A stretch of 64,000 bases of DNA from Clostridium fessum (GTDB lineage: Bacteria; Bacillota; Clostridia; Lachnospirales; Lachnospiraceae): assembly GCF_003024715.1 (NCBI RefSeq), contig NZ_PYLO01000003.1, forward strand, positions 186,001-250,000. The letters are read 5' to 3'. Below, in pieces: positions 8,674 through 16,849 of this stretch (positions are counted from its first letter, which is position 1; every line of letters starts with the position of its first letter). A program made the position numbers and the translations under genes. The notes beneath the pieces are model-generated. The model saw nothing but the letters and a program-made list of their open reading frames with translations. It had not been told where the DNA came from and searched no databases.

Positions 8674-9636
8674 TTACACCTGTGGTTCCGGCTCCTGCGT
8701 CTGCGCGGCCGGTTTGCGCTCCATCGGCATATAACCTTCTTTCTTCCGCTGTATCGGCTGTACAGGCACCGTTGCTGCCGTATCCCGGAACGCCGGGAGG
8801 CTGCCTGTCTCCATGTAAGCGCGGAACGGAATTTCGCCCTGCGCCGGATCTCTCACGACCTCATTTTTCTCCACTTCTGGTCGTTCTCCTCTGCGCGGTG
8901 GACGGCGCTCAAACCGCTCCCGTCTTCCAGAAGCCGGGCGGTCTTCCCGTTTCTCATTTTCCGGCACCGCGCGGTTTCCGCTACGTCTGTCCGCTGCTCT
9001 CTCGGCTCCCGAAACACGCGCTGCCCTCTCTCTCTCTGAGCAAGCTCTTTCTCTGCCCTGCGTGCGCTCAGTATTCCCCTCAGCAGCACGATCCGCTGTA
9101 CGGTTCCGATAGCTTCTCTCCGATCGTTCCGGTCTGTCACTGCCAGACGGACGTTCTTGTGCGCTGCGCTCCTGTTCCGGCTTTTCGGCTTTTTCCGGTG
9201 TTTCCAGACGTGTTCCCCTATTCGGACCACTTACGCCTCTTGGCGCCTGTGTCCGCTCCGAAAGAGGTCGAACCTGCATCTTATTTTTCTTTTCCTTCTC
9301 CCGGAAGCTTTTAAGTACGATCGCCGCCGAATACTGGTACGCATAGATACAGCTTTTCATCAGTTCCTGCTCTTCCTCCGTCTTGCAGGAACTCAAGAGC
9401 ATCTCTTCCTCTTCTTTTTCCAGATATGCCTCTCCGTTCGTATCGCGTTCCTTTACCGGCTTGTAGATCCGGTATTTCTTGTAATACGGTGGACATGGAA
9501 ACTGCTTATTCTTAACCGGTTCCGGTACAATCCGCAGTTTGTAGGTATCGGACATGCGCGCCAGAACATTATGTATTTTCTCACAATTCTCTCTCGTATT
9601 TGTCTCCCGCGCCGGGATACAAAGTAAATAATCCAT
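8674..9636 (-). CDS. Hypothetical protein with disordered basic C-terminal half
   Basis: I do not recognise the family. Residues 1-115 look folded (MDYLLCIPARETNTREN at the start, alternating helices and strands, a small cluster of Cys). Residues 120-300 are low complexity, dominated by Arg, Glu, Ala and Ser in short repeats such as RSER, ERAA and RRGERPE, and are almost certainly disordered. High Arg content suggests nucleic-acid or ribosome binding (inference only). ATG at 9636 follows GAGGGA. Monocistronic between the Ca-ATPase and the oleate hydratase. Repetitive codon use here is likely why several long shadow frames appear opposite it. Confidence 0.75.
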   Translation of the reverse strand: MDYLLCIPARETNTRENCEKIHNVLARMSDTYKLRIVPEPVKNKQFPCPPYYKKYRIYKPVKERDTNGEAYLEKEEEEMLLSSCKTEEEQELMKSCIYAYQYSAAIVLKSFREKEKKNKMQVRPLSERTQAPRGVSGPNRGTRLETPEKAEKPEQERSAQERPSGSDRPERSERSYRNRTADRAAEGNTERTQGRERACSERERAARVSGAERAADRRSGNRAVPENEKREDRPASGRRERFERRPPRRGERPEVEKNEVVRDPAQGEIPFRAYMETGSLPAFRDTAATVPVQPIQRKKEGYMPMERKPAAQTQEPEPQV

Positions 9637-9782
9637 CTATTTTCCCTCACATCTATCAAACGATCCTTTTCAAAATCGTTTTCTTCTCAAATTTTCTACA
9701 TTTACGCCAATCTTTATTGTATCATGTCAGAGAAAAACGGGCAAGTGAAAAAGAATGTGCCTCACGACAATTTCCTGTTACA

Positions 9783-9851
9783 CAAAAAAAGGCTGCCACA
9801 CGAATGCCAAACGAACGATTTCCGTCCGGGGCCTTCTGTTTGTGACAGCCT
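9783..9851 (-). terminator. Terminator of the oleate hydratase gene
   Basis: AGGCTGTCACA and TGTGGCAGCCT form an 11-bp stem (one mismatch, 40-nt loop), followed on the minus strand by seven T. It lies 87 bp beyond the stop of the oleate hydratase gene, with the GTTACTG repeat in between. Confidence 0.75.
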
Positions 9852-9884
9852 GTCTTCCTTTATCTAACGCAGCCATATTTACCT

Positions 9885-9918
9885 GCGTGTTACTGTTCAT
9901 GCATACGTGTCCAGTAAC
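9885..9918. repeat. Dispersed GTTACTG hairpin repeat, copy 2
   Basis: GTTACTG (9889-9895) and CAGTAAC (9912-9918) with a 16-nt loop, differing from copy 1 at 5753-5787 at only a few loop positions. It sits 20 bp after the stop of the oleate hydratase gene. A shortened relative (GTTACTGTTCAGTGAC) overlaps the 3' end of the hybrid kinase gene at 20656-20672. Confidence 0.75.
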
Positions 9919-9937
9919 ACCTGCGTTCCTCAGTCTC

Positions 9938-11890
9938 TTACACCATCCAGTCTTTCAGCACGCCGTGATCGCGCAGCAGCTTTCCAACCACCGTCTTGTC
10001 AATCTTCCGGAGAACCGGCTTTTTGAGTGCTTCAAGCGGCATCGGCAGCTTCATTTCCAGCGGCGATCTGCCATCCATCAGCTTGACCGTGCTGTCCAGA
10101 AGCTCGCGGATATCGTAGACACTTCCCCATACCTCCGGTACGCCGCGGTCTACGCCGCACAAGCCATACACCGCTTCCATCGCGGTGCGGACGGAATACT
10201 CGGTCGTGAAAATAGTATCACGCGGGGTCTCCGCAAACTGCCCCAGAAATGCCGCATTGACACATCCATCCGGGATAACGTCCGGGCGGTCTCCGGCACG
10301 CCGCGGCATAAAGAATGCTGTAATATACGGCATCATCGTCGGCGTACAGTTCGCATGGTTCTCAGCCAGTTCCTCGATCTGATCCTCCGGGATTCCGAGA
10401 TGGTACAGCCATTCTTCGGTGATCTCCTTGCCCGTGCAGGCGCGCATCGGCTTCTTCACATAATCGCCCGGTACATCCGTAAATAAACTGTATACCCAGA
10501 CGCAGATCTCGTCCTTATCCTGCGCTTTGAACTGTCCCTGACGGTTGATCGTCCAGCTGAGCAGCCAGCTTGAATCACGGCAGCTCACGATACCGCCTGT
10601 TACGACGCGTCCACTTCTCGGATCCCTGCGGCAAATCTTGCGGATCTGGGAAATGATTGTCTCATCCGAAGTCGTGACCGTCGCAGACTCCCAGTTCGTC
10701 TTCTGGATATCCGAGCAGAATTTCTCCGGATGTCCAAATGCCGGATCCTGCGCAGCAATCTGACGCCACAGACTCCAGCAGCCGCTGGTACGCACTTCCG
10801 CACCTTCTACCGGTGCCTGATTCTGGTCGCCGTAGATCGTTCCCTCAGTACAGCTTCCGTTCGTAATAAAGACAAAATCATCCTCAGTCAACGCGATTTC
10901 CTTCTTCTCGCCGCCCTTCACGTACTCGATCGCCTTCGCAACCTTTTTCTCACCCTGGATGTCAAACCGCACATTCGTAACCTCGGTGCCAAACTGGATC
11001 TGGACGCCTGCCGTCTCCAGATATTTCTGCATCGGCAGAATCAGCGACTCATACTGGTTGTAACGCGTAAATTTAAGTGCCGAGAAATCCGGAAGTCCGC
11101 CAATGTGGTGGATAAAACGCTGAAAATAGCGTTTCATCTCTAATGCACTGTGCCAATTTTCAAACGCAAACATTGTTCTCCAGTACAGCCAGAAATCCGA
11201 ATCAAACACCTCATTATCAAACACATCCTCAATGGATTTGTCATACAGATCCTCATCCTTCGTGAAGAACAGCTTCATGATCTCCATGCTGCCTTTCTGG
11301 CTCAAGCGGAATTTGCCGTCCGTGTGTGCATCCTCGCCTCGGTTGACCGTCGCACGGCAGAGCGAGTAGTTCGGATCATGTTTATTCAGCCAGTAATATT
11401 CATCGAGAACTGATGCCCCCGGCACCTCCAGGGACGGGATGCTGCGGAACAGATCCCACAAGCACTCAAAATGATCCTCCATCTCGCGGCCGCCGCGCAT
11501 CACATATCCACGGGTCGGATCCTGAATACCGTCACATGCACCGCCTGCTACCTCCATCGCCTCCAGAATATGGATATTTTCTCCCGGCATCTGTGCGTCT
11601 CTCACAAGAAAACACGCCGCCGCCAGAGAAGCCAATCCACTTCCGACGATATAAGCCGATTTGCCCTCGATTCCCGCCGGTTTCTCCGGGCGCGCAAATG
11701 CCTCATAATTTCCCTTCGAATAATAAATTCCCTTGCTGTTTTTCTCCTGGCTGCCGCGTTCCGTATTCCGGTAATCCGAAGCCGACTTAACCACTTTTCC
11801 TGCCTTTTTCCGCTTCGACGCCGCTGCCGCCAGCCCCGCTCCAACTGCCAGTGCCGATACCGCACCCGCTTTCCATGCTTTCTTATTCAT
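9938..11890 (-). CDS. ohyA: Oleate hydratase (myosin-cross-reactive antigen family)
   Basis: About 650 residues of the FAD-dependent fatty acid hydratase family, which adds water to the cis-9 double bond of oleate and similar acids to give 10-hydroxy acids. The FAD motif is YIVGSGLASLAAACFL (about residue 80), followed by the family-typical GGACDG and MRGGREMEDHFECLWDLF. The first 60 residues differ from most homologues: a hydrophobic Ala/Gly-rich segment (about 9-24) and a Lys-rich linker suggest membrane attachment. The frame opens with TTG at 11917, but ATG 11890 is the likelier start. An inverted repeat at 11965-11990 may bind a fatty-acid-sensing regulator. Confidence 0.93.
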   Translation of the reverse strand: MNKKAWKAGAVSALAVGAGLAAAASKRKKAGKVVKSASDYRNTERGSQEKNSKGIYYSKGNYEAFARPEKPAGIEGKSAYIVGSGLASLAAACFLVRDAQMPGENIHILEAMEVAGGACDGIQDPTRGYVMRGGREMEDHFECLWDLFRSIPSLEVPGASVLDEYYWLNKHDPNYSLCRATVNRGEDAHTDGKFRLSQKGSMEIMKLFFTKDEDLYDKSIEDVFDNEVFDSDFWLYWRTMFAFENWHSALEMKRYFQRFIHHIGGLPDFSALKFTRYNQYESLILPMQKYLETAGVQIQFGTEVTNVRFDIQGEKKVAKAIEYVKGGEKKEIALTEDDFVFITNGSCTEGTIYGDQNQAPVEGAEVRTSGCWSLWRQIAAQDPAFGHPEKFCSDIQKTNWESATVTTSDETIISQIRKICRRDPRSGRVVTGGIVSCRDSSWLLSWTINRQGQFKAQDKDEICVWVYSLFTDVPGDYVKKPMRACTGKEITEEWLYHLGIPEDQIEELAENHANCTPTMMPYITAFFMPRRAGDRPDVIPDGCVNAAFLGQFAETPRDTIFTTEYSVRTAMEAVYGLCGVDRGVPEVWGSVYDIRELLDSTVKLMDGRSPLEMKLPMPLEALKKPVLRKIDKTVVGKLLRDHGVLKDWMV

Positions 11891-11964
11891 GTCCTGATCG
11901 CCCCTGCCTTTCTTCAACTTTCAAACCACTTCTTTTTTACATTACCCCGATATCTAGTTTTTAA

Positions 11965-11990
11965 TACTATCTAACAGTAGTTTGATAGTA
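11965..11990. promoter_or_regulatory. Inverted repeat upstream of ohyA
   Basis: TACTATC and GATAGTA (7-bp arms, 12-nt spacer) 75-100 bp before the ohyA start. Size and symmetry fit a TetR-type operator. Regulation of ohyA by a TetR-like fatty acid sensor is known in other Firmicutes; no such regulator gene is adjacent here, so this is inference. Confidence 0.5.
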
Positions 11991-12018
11991 AAACTTTTTT
12001 GGAGAAAAGTCAAGGGCA

Positions 12019-12270
12019 TCATCTTCTGGCACTTCCTGTTTGCCTTTGGTCATTCCATTTTCTTACTACCTTTTGTACTGACTTTTCATGAGCTTTGGCT
12101 TTATACTTCTTGGCTTTGAATTGATTGTAAAATGTGAATCCCAAGTATTTTATCTCTATTGGTCTTCCTATTTTACTTTTCTTGCGATTTACTTTTAGAA
12201 GTAGCTTAGATTCAATATATTTTGTAATTGAGTCCATCACTCTTTGGGCAGTTTTCTGACTTATTACTTC
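12019..12270 (-). pseudogene. Group II intron reverse transcriptase/maturase, internal fragment
   Basis: About 84 codons matching the end of the reverse-transcriptase domain and start of the thumb of group II intron-encoded proteins: QKTAQRVMDSITKYIE, LLLKVNRKKSK, and LGFTFYNQ. The catalytic YADD region, the N-terminal domain and the C-terminal maturase are missing, and no intron RNA ends are seen next to it. A dead remnant between ohyA and the MFS gene. A second intron remnant is at 39838-40037. Confidence 0.8.
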
Positions 12271-12294
12271 TATGTAATGAATTATAAAAAGCTT

Positions 12295-13473
12295 TCATTT
12301 ATTATTTTTTTGCCTTGCAAAAATAAAAAGCACGATTAATAAAATAACCGGGAACAATAGCCCAACTCCCATACCTGCACGAATATTGTCTCCTGCACTT
12401 TGTGTAACACGTCCAACAATCCCCGGACCTATGCTTCCACCCAGGTCCCCCGCCATAGCAAGCAAAGCAAACATAGCCGTTCCACCTGCCGGAAATCTTT
12501 CTGATGAAATACTGATTGTGCCGGGCCACATAATCCCAACAGAAAAGCCACAGATAATACATCCAATCAAACCTGATATCGGATTCAACGATACAGAAAC
12601 AAGCAGGTAGCATATCACACATAAAATTCCAGATCCGATCATAAATTTCATCAGATCCATTTTATCACCATATTTTCCGAAAATTATACGACTGATCCCC
12701 ATTGTAACAGCAAACATGCAGGGACCGGCCAGGTCACCAACTGTCTTTGACAGCCCCAGAGCAGCTTCCGCATAAGCAGATGCCCATTGTGCCATAGCCA
12801 GTTCTGATGCACCGGAGCAAATCATCAAGCATATGGAAAGCCAGAAAAGAGGTTTTCGAAACAGTTCTTTTATTCCCATTCCTTCCCCCTCATCTACCAA
12901 ATGCTCGATCGGACAGGTTGCAAAATTATAGATATTTATGGCCGGAACAAGCGCCCATAAGACAGCCAGCCATTTCCAGCTGTCCATGCCAAACACCGCA
13001 AAAAACAGTGTAGAGATCACAATCGTTCCCACTGCTCCCCAACAATAAAAAGAGTGAAGCAGACTCATCGTTGCCTCTTTGTTATCAAATGGACACGCCT
13101 CCACGATCGGGCTGCAAAGCACTTCAATCAGACCACTTCCGACTGCATATACAATCACACTCAGGATAATTCCAACAAGCGGTTCCGGCAAAAGCTCCGG
13201 CAAAAAAGCCAGACCAACCAATCCTGCTGCGGAACATACCTCAGAAGTAACAATACAGATGCGATACCCTATTTTGTCCACAAACTTTGCACAAAACAGG
13301 TCTACCAACAACTGTGTAAGGAAAAAGCAGGTAGAAATCAACGCGATTTTTCCAAGTGCAATCTGATAATCATTATGAAATTTCAAAAATAACAATGGGG
13401 CAAAATTAGCTGCAATTGCCTGTGTAATAAATCCCATATAACAGGCTATTTTTGTTTTCCGGTAATTTGGCAT
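12295..13473 (-). CDS. Major facilitator superfamily transporter
   Basis: A 393-residue membrane protein with about 12 helices in two halves and the MFS loop sequence KFVDKIGYR after helix 2 (a form of the G-x-x-x-D-R-x-G-R motif), with a matching loop FGKYGDKMD in the second half. Resembles the FucP/sugar-type branch. The substrate cannot be told. ATG 13473 (MPNYRKTK) has GAGGAG at 8-nt spacing, better than the upstream GTG/ATG codons at 13482 and 13479. Divergently transcribed from an AraC regulator with 117 bp between them, a common arrangement for an inducible transporter and its regulator. Confidence 0.9.
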   Translation of the reverse strand: MPNYRKTKIACYMGFITQAIAANFAPLLFLKFHNDYQIALGKIALISTCFFLTQLLVDLFCAKFVDKIGYRICIVTSEVCSAAGLVGLAFLPELLPEPLVGIILSVIVYAVGSGLIEVLCSPIVEACPFDNKEATMSLLHSFYCWGAVGTIVISTLFFAVFGMDSWKWLAVLWALVPAINIYNFATCPIEHLVDEGEGMGIKELFRKPLFWLSICLMICSGASELAMAQWASAYAEAALGLSKTVGDLAGPCMFAVTMGISRIIFGKYGDKMDLMKFMIGSGILCVICYLLVSVSLNPISGLIGCIICGFSVGIMWPGTISISSERFPAGGTAMFALLAMAGDLGGSIGPGIVGRVTQSAGDNIRAGMGVGLLFPVILLIVLFIFARQKNNK

Positions 13474-13527
13474 GGTCATCACTCCTCGTTTTTTATTGAA
13501 TTATATAACATAACATCTTTATTTTCA

Positions 13528-13557
13528 TTGATTTATTTCCGAAATTTATTGTATAAT
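13528..13557 (+). promoter_or_regulatory. Predicted promoter of the AraC-type regulator
   Basis: TTGATT (13528-13533) and TATAAT (13552-13557), spacer 18 bp, 34 bp before the regulator start. The same 117-bp gap must also hold the divergent promoter of the MFS gene. Confidence 0.6.
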
Positions 13558-13590
13558 ATCGTAAAGTATGTTTCAAAGAGTGGGGTTTCT

Positions 13591-14490
13591 ATGAATATAA
13601 ATACAACCTATACCAAAATCATTACAGGTGAAGATTTGATGGAGACAGCTCAGCACGGAAGCACTCTCTATCCTTTCCAGTTTTACTATGAAGATCTGTC
13701 CGTTTTTGATTTCAACTGTATCGAATGGCACTGGCATACTGAATTGGAGTTTATTTATATTGAATCCGGAACCGTTACTTTGTGGATTGGAGAAGACCAA
13801 TTTCATTTAACCGAAGGAAATGGCATATTCATTAATACAAAGGTACTCCATCGCCTTTATTCTCCCTCAAAAGCCCTCATTCCCAATTTTGTATTTATGC
13901 CTTCTTTTATTGCCCCTTGCGACAGCCTGATTTATCAGAAATATATTCTGCCGATCATTTCTTCCTCATTGCCATTTCTCGTATTTCATAAAAAAGTATG
14001 CTGGCAAGCAAAGGTTTTATCTATCATGCGGCAAATTATTTCTGCACAGGATTCCGTTTTATCCAAAGAACTCCTTACCAGTTCTCTCCTTCAGAATCTC
14101 TGGCTGGAAATATTTGAAAACACAGACATTTCATATCAGGAAGAACACAAGGATCATTCAACCGCTTCTCAAGCCCGGTTACAGCTCATGCTGCAATTTA
14201 TCCATCTAAATTACTCACGGAGTATCTCATTGGATGACATTGCAGAACAGGCAATGGTCAGTAAAAGTACCGCTTTGAATCTGTTTCGGAAATATTTACA
14301 TATAACGCCGGTTAACTATCTCATTAACTACCGTTTAAAACAGGCCGGTCAGTTGCTTTCAAAAACCGAGAAAAAAGTCAGTCTCATTTCTTCTGAGACA
14401 GGTTTTCATAACGTTGACTATTTTTGCAGATTATTCAAAAAACGCTACCAATTAACCCCAACGGAATACCGGAAACAGAAAAGCCGCTGA
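13591..14490 (+). CDS. AraC family transcriptional regulator
   Basis: A 299-residue regulator: N-terminal cupin domain with HWHTELEFIYIESG (metal or ligand pocket of the AraC cupin, about residues 46-59), and a C-terminal double helix-turn-helix of about 95 residues with the AraC signature (SLDDIAEQAMVSKSTALNLF, then GFHNVDYFCRLFKKRYQLTP). The open frame begins at 13528, but ATG 13591 (MNINTTY) is preceded by GTGGGG and lies downstream of a good promoter, so I chose it. It probably senses a sugar or related small molecule and controls the divergent MFS transporter. Confidence 0.92.
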   Translation: MNINTTYTKIITGEDLMETAQHGSTLYPFQFYYEDLSVFDFNCIEWHWHTELEFIYIESGTVTLWIGEDQFHLTEGNGIFINTKVLHRLYSPSKALIPNFVFMPSFIAPCDSLIYQKYILPIISSSLPFLVFHKKVCWQAKVLSIMRQIISAQDSVLSKELLTSSLLQNLWLEIFENTDISYQEEHKDHSTASQARLQLMLQFIHLNYSRSISLDDIAEQAMVSKSTALNLFRKYLHITPVNYLINYRLKQAGQLLSKTEKKVSLISSETGFHNVDYFCRLFKKRYQLTPTEYRKQKSR

Positions 14491-14538
14491 TTGGGACGGC
14501 GCTGCATTTCCGGCTGCCATCCGCGGGATTCTGGTCAA

Positions 14539-14616
14539 TGCCTTGCCGAAACTCATGCATCCGACACACAGCTTGGAGATTTGAATATCCTCTGCACCAA
14601 AAATGTCGATTTCCAT
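14539..14616 (-). pseudogene. Aldo/keto reductase, N-terminal fragment
   Basis: Twenty-six codons (MEIDIFGAED, then IQISKLCVGCMSFGKA) match the start of aldo/keto reductases, after which homology stops abruptly in sequence that joins the end of the AraC gene. The rest of the enzyme is gone. Marks one edge of a block of truncated genes. Confidence 0.6.
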
Positions 14617-14668
14617 ATTTATATTTGAGATTCTGATAAGCATTACAGCGGCTTTTAAAAAATCTGTA

Positions 14669-14696
14669 TTGATTTTTCTGTGCGAGGTGTTATAAT
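14669..14696 (+). promoter_or_regulatory. Predicted promoter of the DUF134-NifX gene
   Basis: TTGATT (14669-14674), 16-bp spacer, TATAAT (14691-14696), 35 bp before the ATG. Confidence 0.7.
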
Positions 14697-14731
14697 CGGT
14701 ATATACCGAAAACAAAAGGAGGAACGTGTCC

Positions 14732-15511
14732 ATGCCAAGACCGTCACGGTGCCGTCGGATTTGTGGCGCACCACAAGTTGATACCTTCTGCCCCAATGGG
14801 TGCGAGAATACCGAGCCGATCCTGCTGACGCTGGACGAATACGAGGTCATTCGTCTGGTTGACTTGGAGCAGCAAACCCACGAACAGTGTGCCGTGCAAA
14901 TGGACATTTCACGCTCTACCGTGCAGGAGATTTACGAAGTCGCACGGCGCAAGATCGCAGCGTGTCTTGTCCACGGAAAACCGCTGCACATCACCGGAGG
15001 AAACTACCGCATCTGCGGAGGGCAGGAGGCAGCCCACTGCGGCCGTTGGTGCCGGATGCAGAGAGCCAACACAGAAAAATCCAACAAAAAATGCAAAGGA
15101 GATTCCATTATGAAAATTGCAGTTACCTATGAAAACGGTCAAATTTTTCAGCATTTCGGCCATACCGAACAGTTCAAGCTTTATGAAGCTACAGACGGCA
15201 AAATCACTCATGCGGAAGTTGTTGATACCAACGGCAGCGGTCACGGCGCACTGGCAGGCTTCCTGATGCAGAACGGCGTGGACACTTTGATTTGCGGGGG
15301 CATCGGCGGCGGTGCCCAGGCAGCTCTGGCCGAAGCGGGCATCAAGCTCTACGGCGGTGTCAGCGGGGACGCTGATGCAGCGGTGAGCGCATTGCTCAGC
15401 GGAAATCTGGGCTATGACCCCAATGTTCATTGTGATCACCATGACCATGAGCACGGCGAGAAAGGTCACACCTGCGGTAACCACGGCTGCGGCAAGCATA
15501 GCTGCCATTGA
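14732..15511 (+). CDS. DUF134 helix-turn-helix protein fused to NifX/NifB-like domain
   Basis: One uninterrupted frame of 259 residues with two domains. Residues 1-105 are a DUF134 DNA-binding protein (MPRPSRCRRIC, LTLDEYEVIRLVDLE, SRSTVQEIYEVAR, ending in a Cys-rich CGGQEAAHCGRWCRM). Residues 127-240 are a dinitrogenase iron-molybdenum cofactor domain (MKIAVTYENGQIFQHFGHTE, LICGGIGGGAQ), then a His/Cys-rich tail (HCDHHDHEHG, CGKHSC) that should bind metal. ATG 14732 has GGAGG at 9 nt. AAAGGAG also lies 8 nt before an internal ATG at 15111, so the second domain may also be made alone. Such proteins are linked with iron-sulfur or metal handling. Confidence 0.88.
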   Translation: MPRPSRCRRICGAPQVDTFCPNGCENTEPILLTLDEYEVIRLVDLEQQTHEQCAVQMDISRSTVQEIYEVARRKIAACLVHGKPLHITGGNYRICGGQEAAHCGRWCRMQRANTEKSNKKCKGDSIMKIAVTYENGQIFQHFGHTEQFKLYEATDGKITHAEVVDTNGSGHGALAGFLMQNGVDTLICGGIGGGAQAALAEAGIKLYGGVSGDADAAVSALLSGNLGYDPNVHCDHHDHEHGEKGHTCGNHGCGKHSCH

Positions 15512-15512
15512 T

Positions 15513-15837
15513 ATGGAACGAACACTGACACAGCTTCCGTTCTGGTCATCCTTGACCGAACACGAAATGGAAACGCTTTTCTGATGTGATGTGGGCGATG
15601 CAGCAGATCATGTTCAAGGGATTGGATCGGCGGCTGGCAGAGTTTCTCCTTGCCGAAGCGGAACGTACTGACTCCGACACGATACGCATGACCCATGAGC
15701 AGATCGCCCAGCACATCAGCTCGGCGCGGGAGGCGGTGGCGCGGATGCTCAAAAGCTTCTCGGAGGACGGGCTCGTAGAACTAAGACGAGGCGCGATCAC
15801 GTTGCGGGATAAGAACAGACTAAATCGTTTGAAATAG
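15513..15837 (+). pseudogene. Crp/Fnr family regulator with internal deletion and frameshift
   Basis: Begins MERTLTQLPFWSSLTEHEME, as Crp/Fnr regulators do, then jumps at about 15583 and in another frame to the linker helix (MWAMQQIMFKGLDRRLAEF) and the complete C-terminal helix-turn-helix (MTHEQIAQHISSAREAVARM). The whole cyclic-nucleotide-like sensor barrel is missing. The DNA-binding part (from ATG 15589, no strong RBS) might still be made, but the regulator is otherwise dead. A perfect Crp-type palindrome follows immediately. Confidence 0.8.
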
Positions 15838-15838
15838 A

Positions 15839-15879
15839 TGTGACTTTGTCACAGAGTGAAATCATAATTCTAATATAAT
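15839..15879 (+). promoter_or_regulatory. Rubrerythrin promoter with Crp/Fnr-type site
   Basis: A perfect inverted repeat TGTGAC-TTT-GTCACA (15839-15853) is centred about 40 bp before the expected start point set by TATAAT (15874-15879). No good -35 is present. This is the classical position of an activator overlapping -35 (class II). The neighbouring broken Crp/Fnr gene was presumably its regulator. Confidence 0.65.
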
Positions 15880-15909
15880 GAAAGCAGAAAACCGAAAGGA
15901 GAATCGATC

Positions 15910-16452
15910 ATGAAAGAAACGAAATACGCAGGTACTCAAACCGAAAAAAATCTGATGGCTGCCTTTGCCGGTGAGTCCGAGGCACGCAACAAGTACACCT
16001 ATTTTGCATCCAAGGCCAAGAAGGAAGGCTATGAGCAGATCGCGGCGTTGTTCCTTAAAACCGCTGACAACGAAAAGGAACATGCTAAGCTGTGGTTCAA
16101 AGAACTGAACGGCATTGGCGATACCTCTGAAAATCTTCTCTCTGCCGCTGAGGGCGAGAACTACGAGTGGACGGATATGTACGACGGCTTTGCCAAAACC
16201 GCCGATGAAGAAGGCTTTCATGAACTGGCGCAGCGCTTCCGTCTGGTTGCCGCTATTGAAAAGCACCATGAGGAGCGCTACCGTGCCCTGCTGCACAATG
16301 TGGAGATGGCGGAGGTCTTTGCAAAGAGTGAGGTCAAGGTATGGGAGTGCCGCAACTGCGGCCACATTGTGATCGGTGAGAAAGCGCCGGAAGTCTGCCC
16401 TGCCTGCAATCATCCCCAGAGCTATTTTGAGATCCACGCGGAAAATTATTAA
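15910..16452 (+). CDS. rbr: Rubrerythrin
   Basis: A 180-residue non-haem iron peroxidase that reduces H2O2 in anaerobes. Residues 1-140 form the ferritin-like diiron domain ([32 protein letters not shown] supplying Glu/His ligands); the C-terminal 35 residues are a rubredoxin domain with CRNCG and CPACNHP for one Fe(Cys)4 site. Full family length. AAAGGAG precedes the ATG. Followed 21 bp later by superoxide reductase, so the two make a superoxide-to-water pathway. GC-richer than neighbouring genes, fitting acquisition with the surrounding fragments. Confidence 0.97.
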   Translation: MKETKYAGTQTEKNLMAAFAGESEARNKYTYFASKAKKEGYEQIAALFLKTADNEKEHAKLWFKELNGIGDTSENLLSAAEGENYEWTDMYDGFAKTADEEGFHELAQRFRLVAAIEKHHEERYRALLHNVEMAEVFAKSEVKVWECRNCGHIVIGEKAPEVCPACNHPQSYFEIHAENY

Positions 16453-16473
16453 AGAAAGAAAAGGAGAATCATC

Positions 16474-16848
16474 ATGGAGCAGAAGTTTTACATTTGCAAG
16501 CATTGCGGTAACATCATTGCCAAGGTCAAGGACACGGGCGTTCCCGTCATCTGCTGCGGCGAGCCGATGAGCGAGATCGTTCCCGGCACCACCGACGCCG
16601 CCGTGGAGAAGCATGTTCCCGTCTGGACGGTAGAAAACGGCATCGTCCATGTCAAGGTCGGCTCCTTGGAGCATCCTATGCTGCCGGAGCACTACATCGA
16701 ATGGGTATCTCTCCAGACCAAGCAAGGCAATCAGCGCAAGGAACTGCATCCCGGCGAAAAGCCGGAGGTCTGCTTCGCTCTCTGCGAGGGCGATGAAGTC
16801 GAAGCGGTCTACGCTTATTGCAACCTCCATAGTCTGTGGAAAGCGTGA
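16474..16848 (+). CDS. dfx: Desulfoferrodoxin (superoxide reductase)
   Basis: A 124-residue two-domain superoxide reductase. The N-terminal desulforedoxin domain has CKHCG and CCGEPM for an Fe(Cys)4 centre; the neelaredoxin domain has EKHVPV, HPMLPEHYIEW and CNLHSLWK giving the Fe(His)4Cys active site. It converts superoxide to H2O2 without releasing O2; rubrerythrin next door can remove the product. AAAGGAG precedes ATG 16474. Same transcript as rubrerythrin by spacing. Confidence 0.96.
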   Translation: MEQKFYICKHCGNIIAKVKDTGVPVICCGEPMSEIVPGTTDAAVEKHVPVWTVENGIVHVKVGSLEHPMLPEHYIEWVSLQTKQGNQRKELHPGEKPEVCFALCEGDEVEAVYAYCNLHSLWKA

Positions 16849-16849
16849 T

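Noticed and set aside
14452-14907. 151-codon minus-strand frame spanning the AraC end and the DUF134 start.
   Set aside because: It is opposite two real genes. Only a short part (14539-14616) is meaningful, as an aldo/keto reductase remnant.
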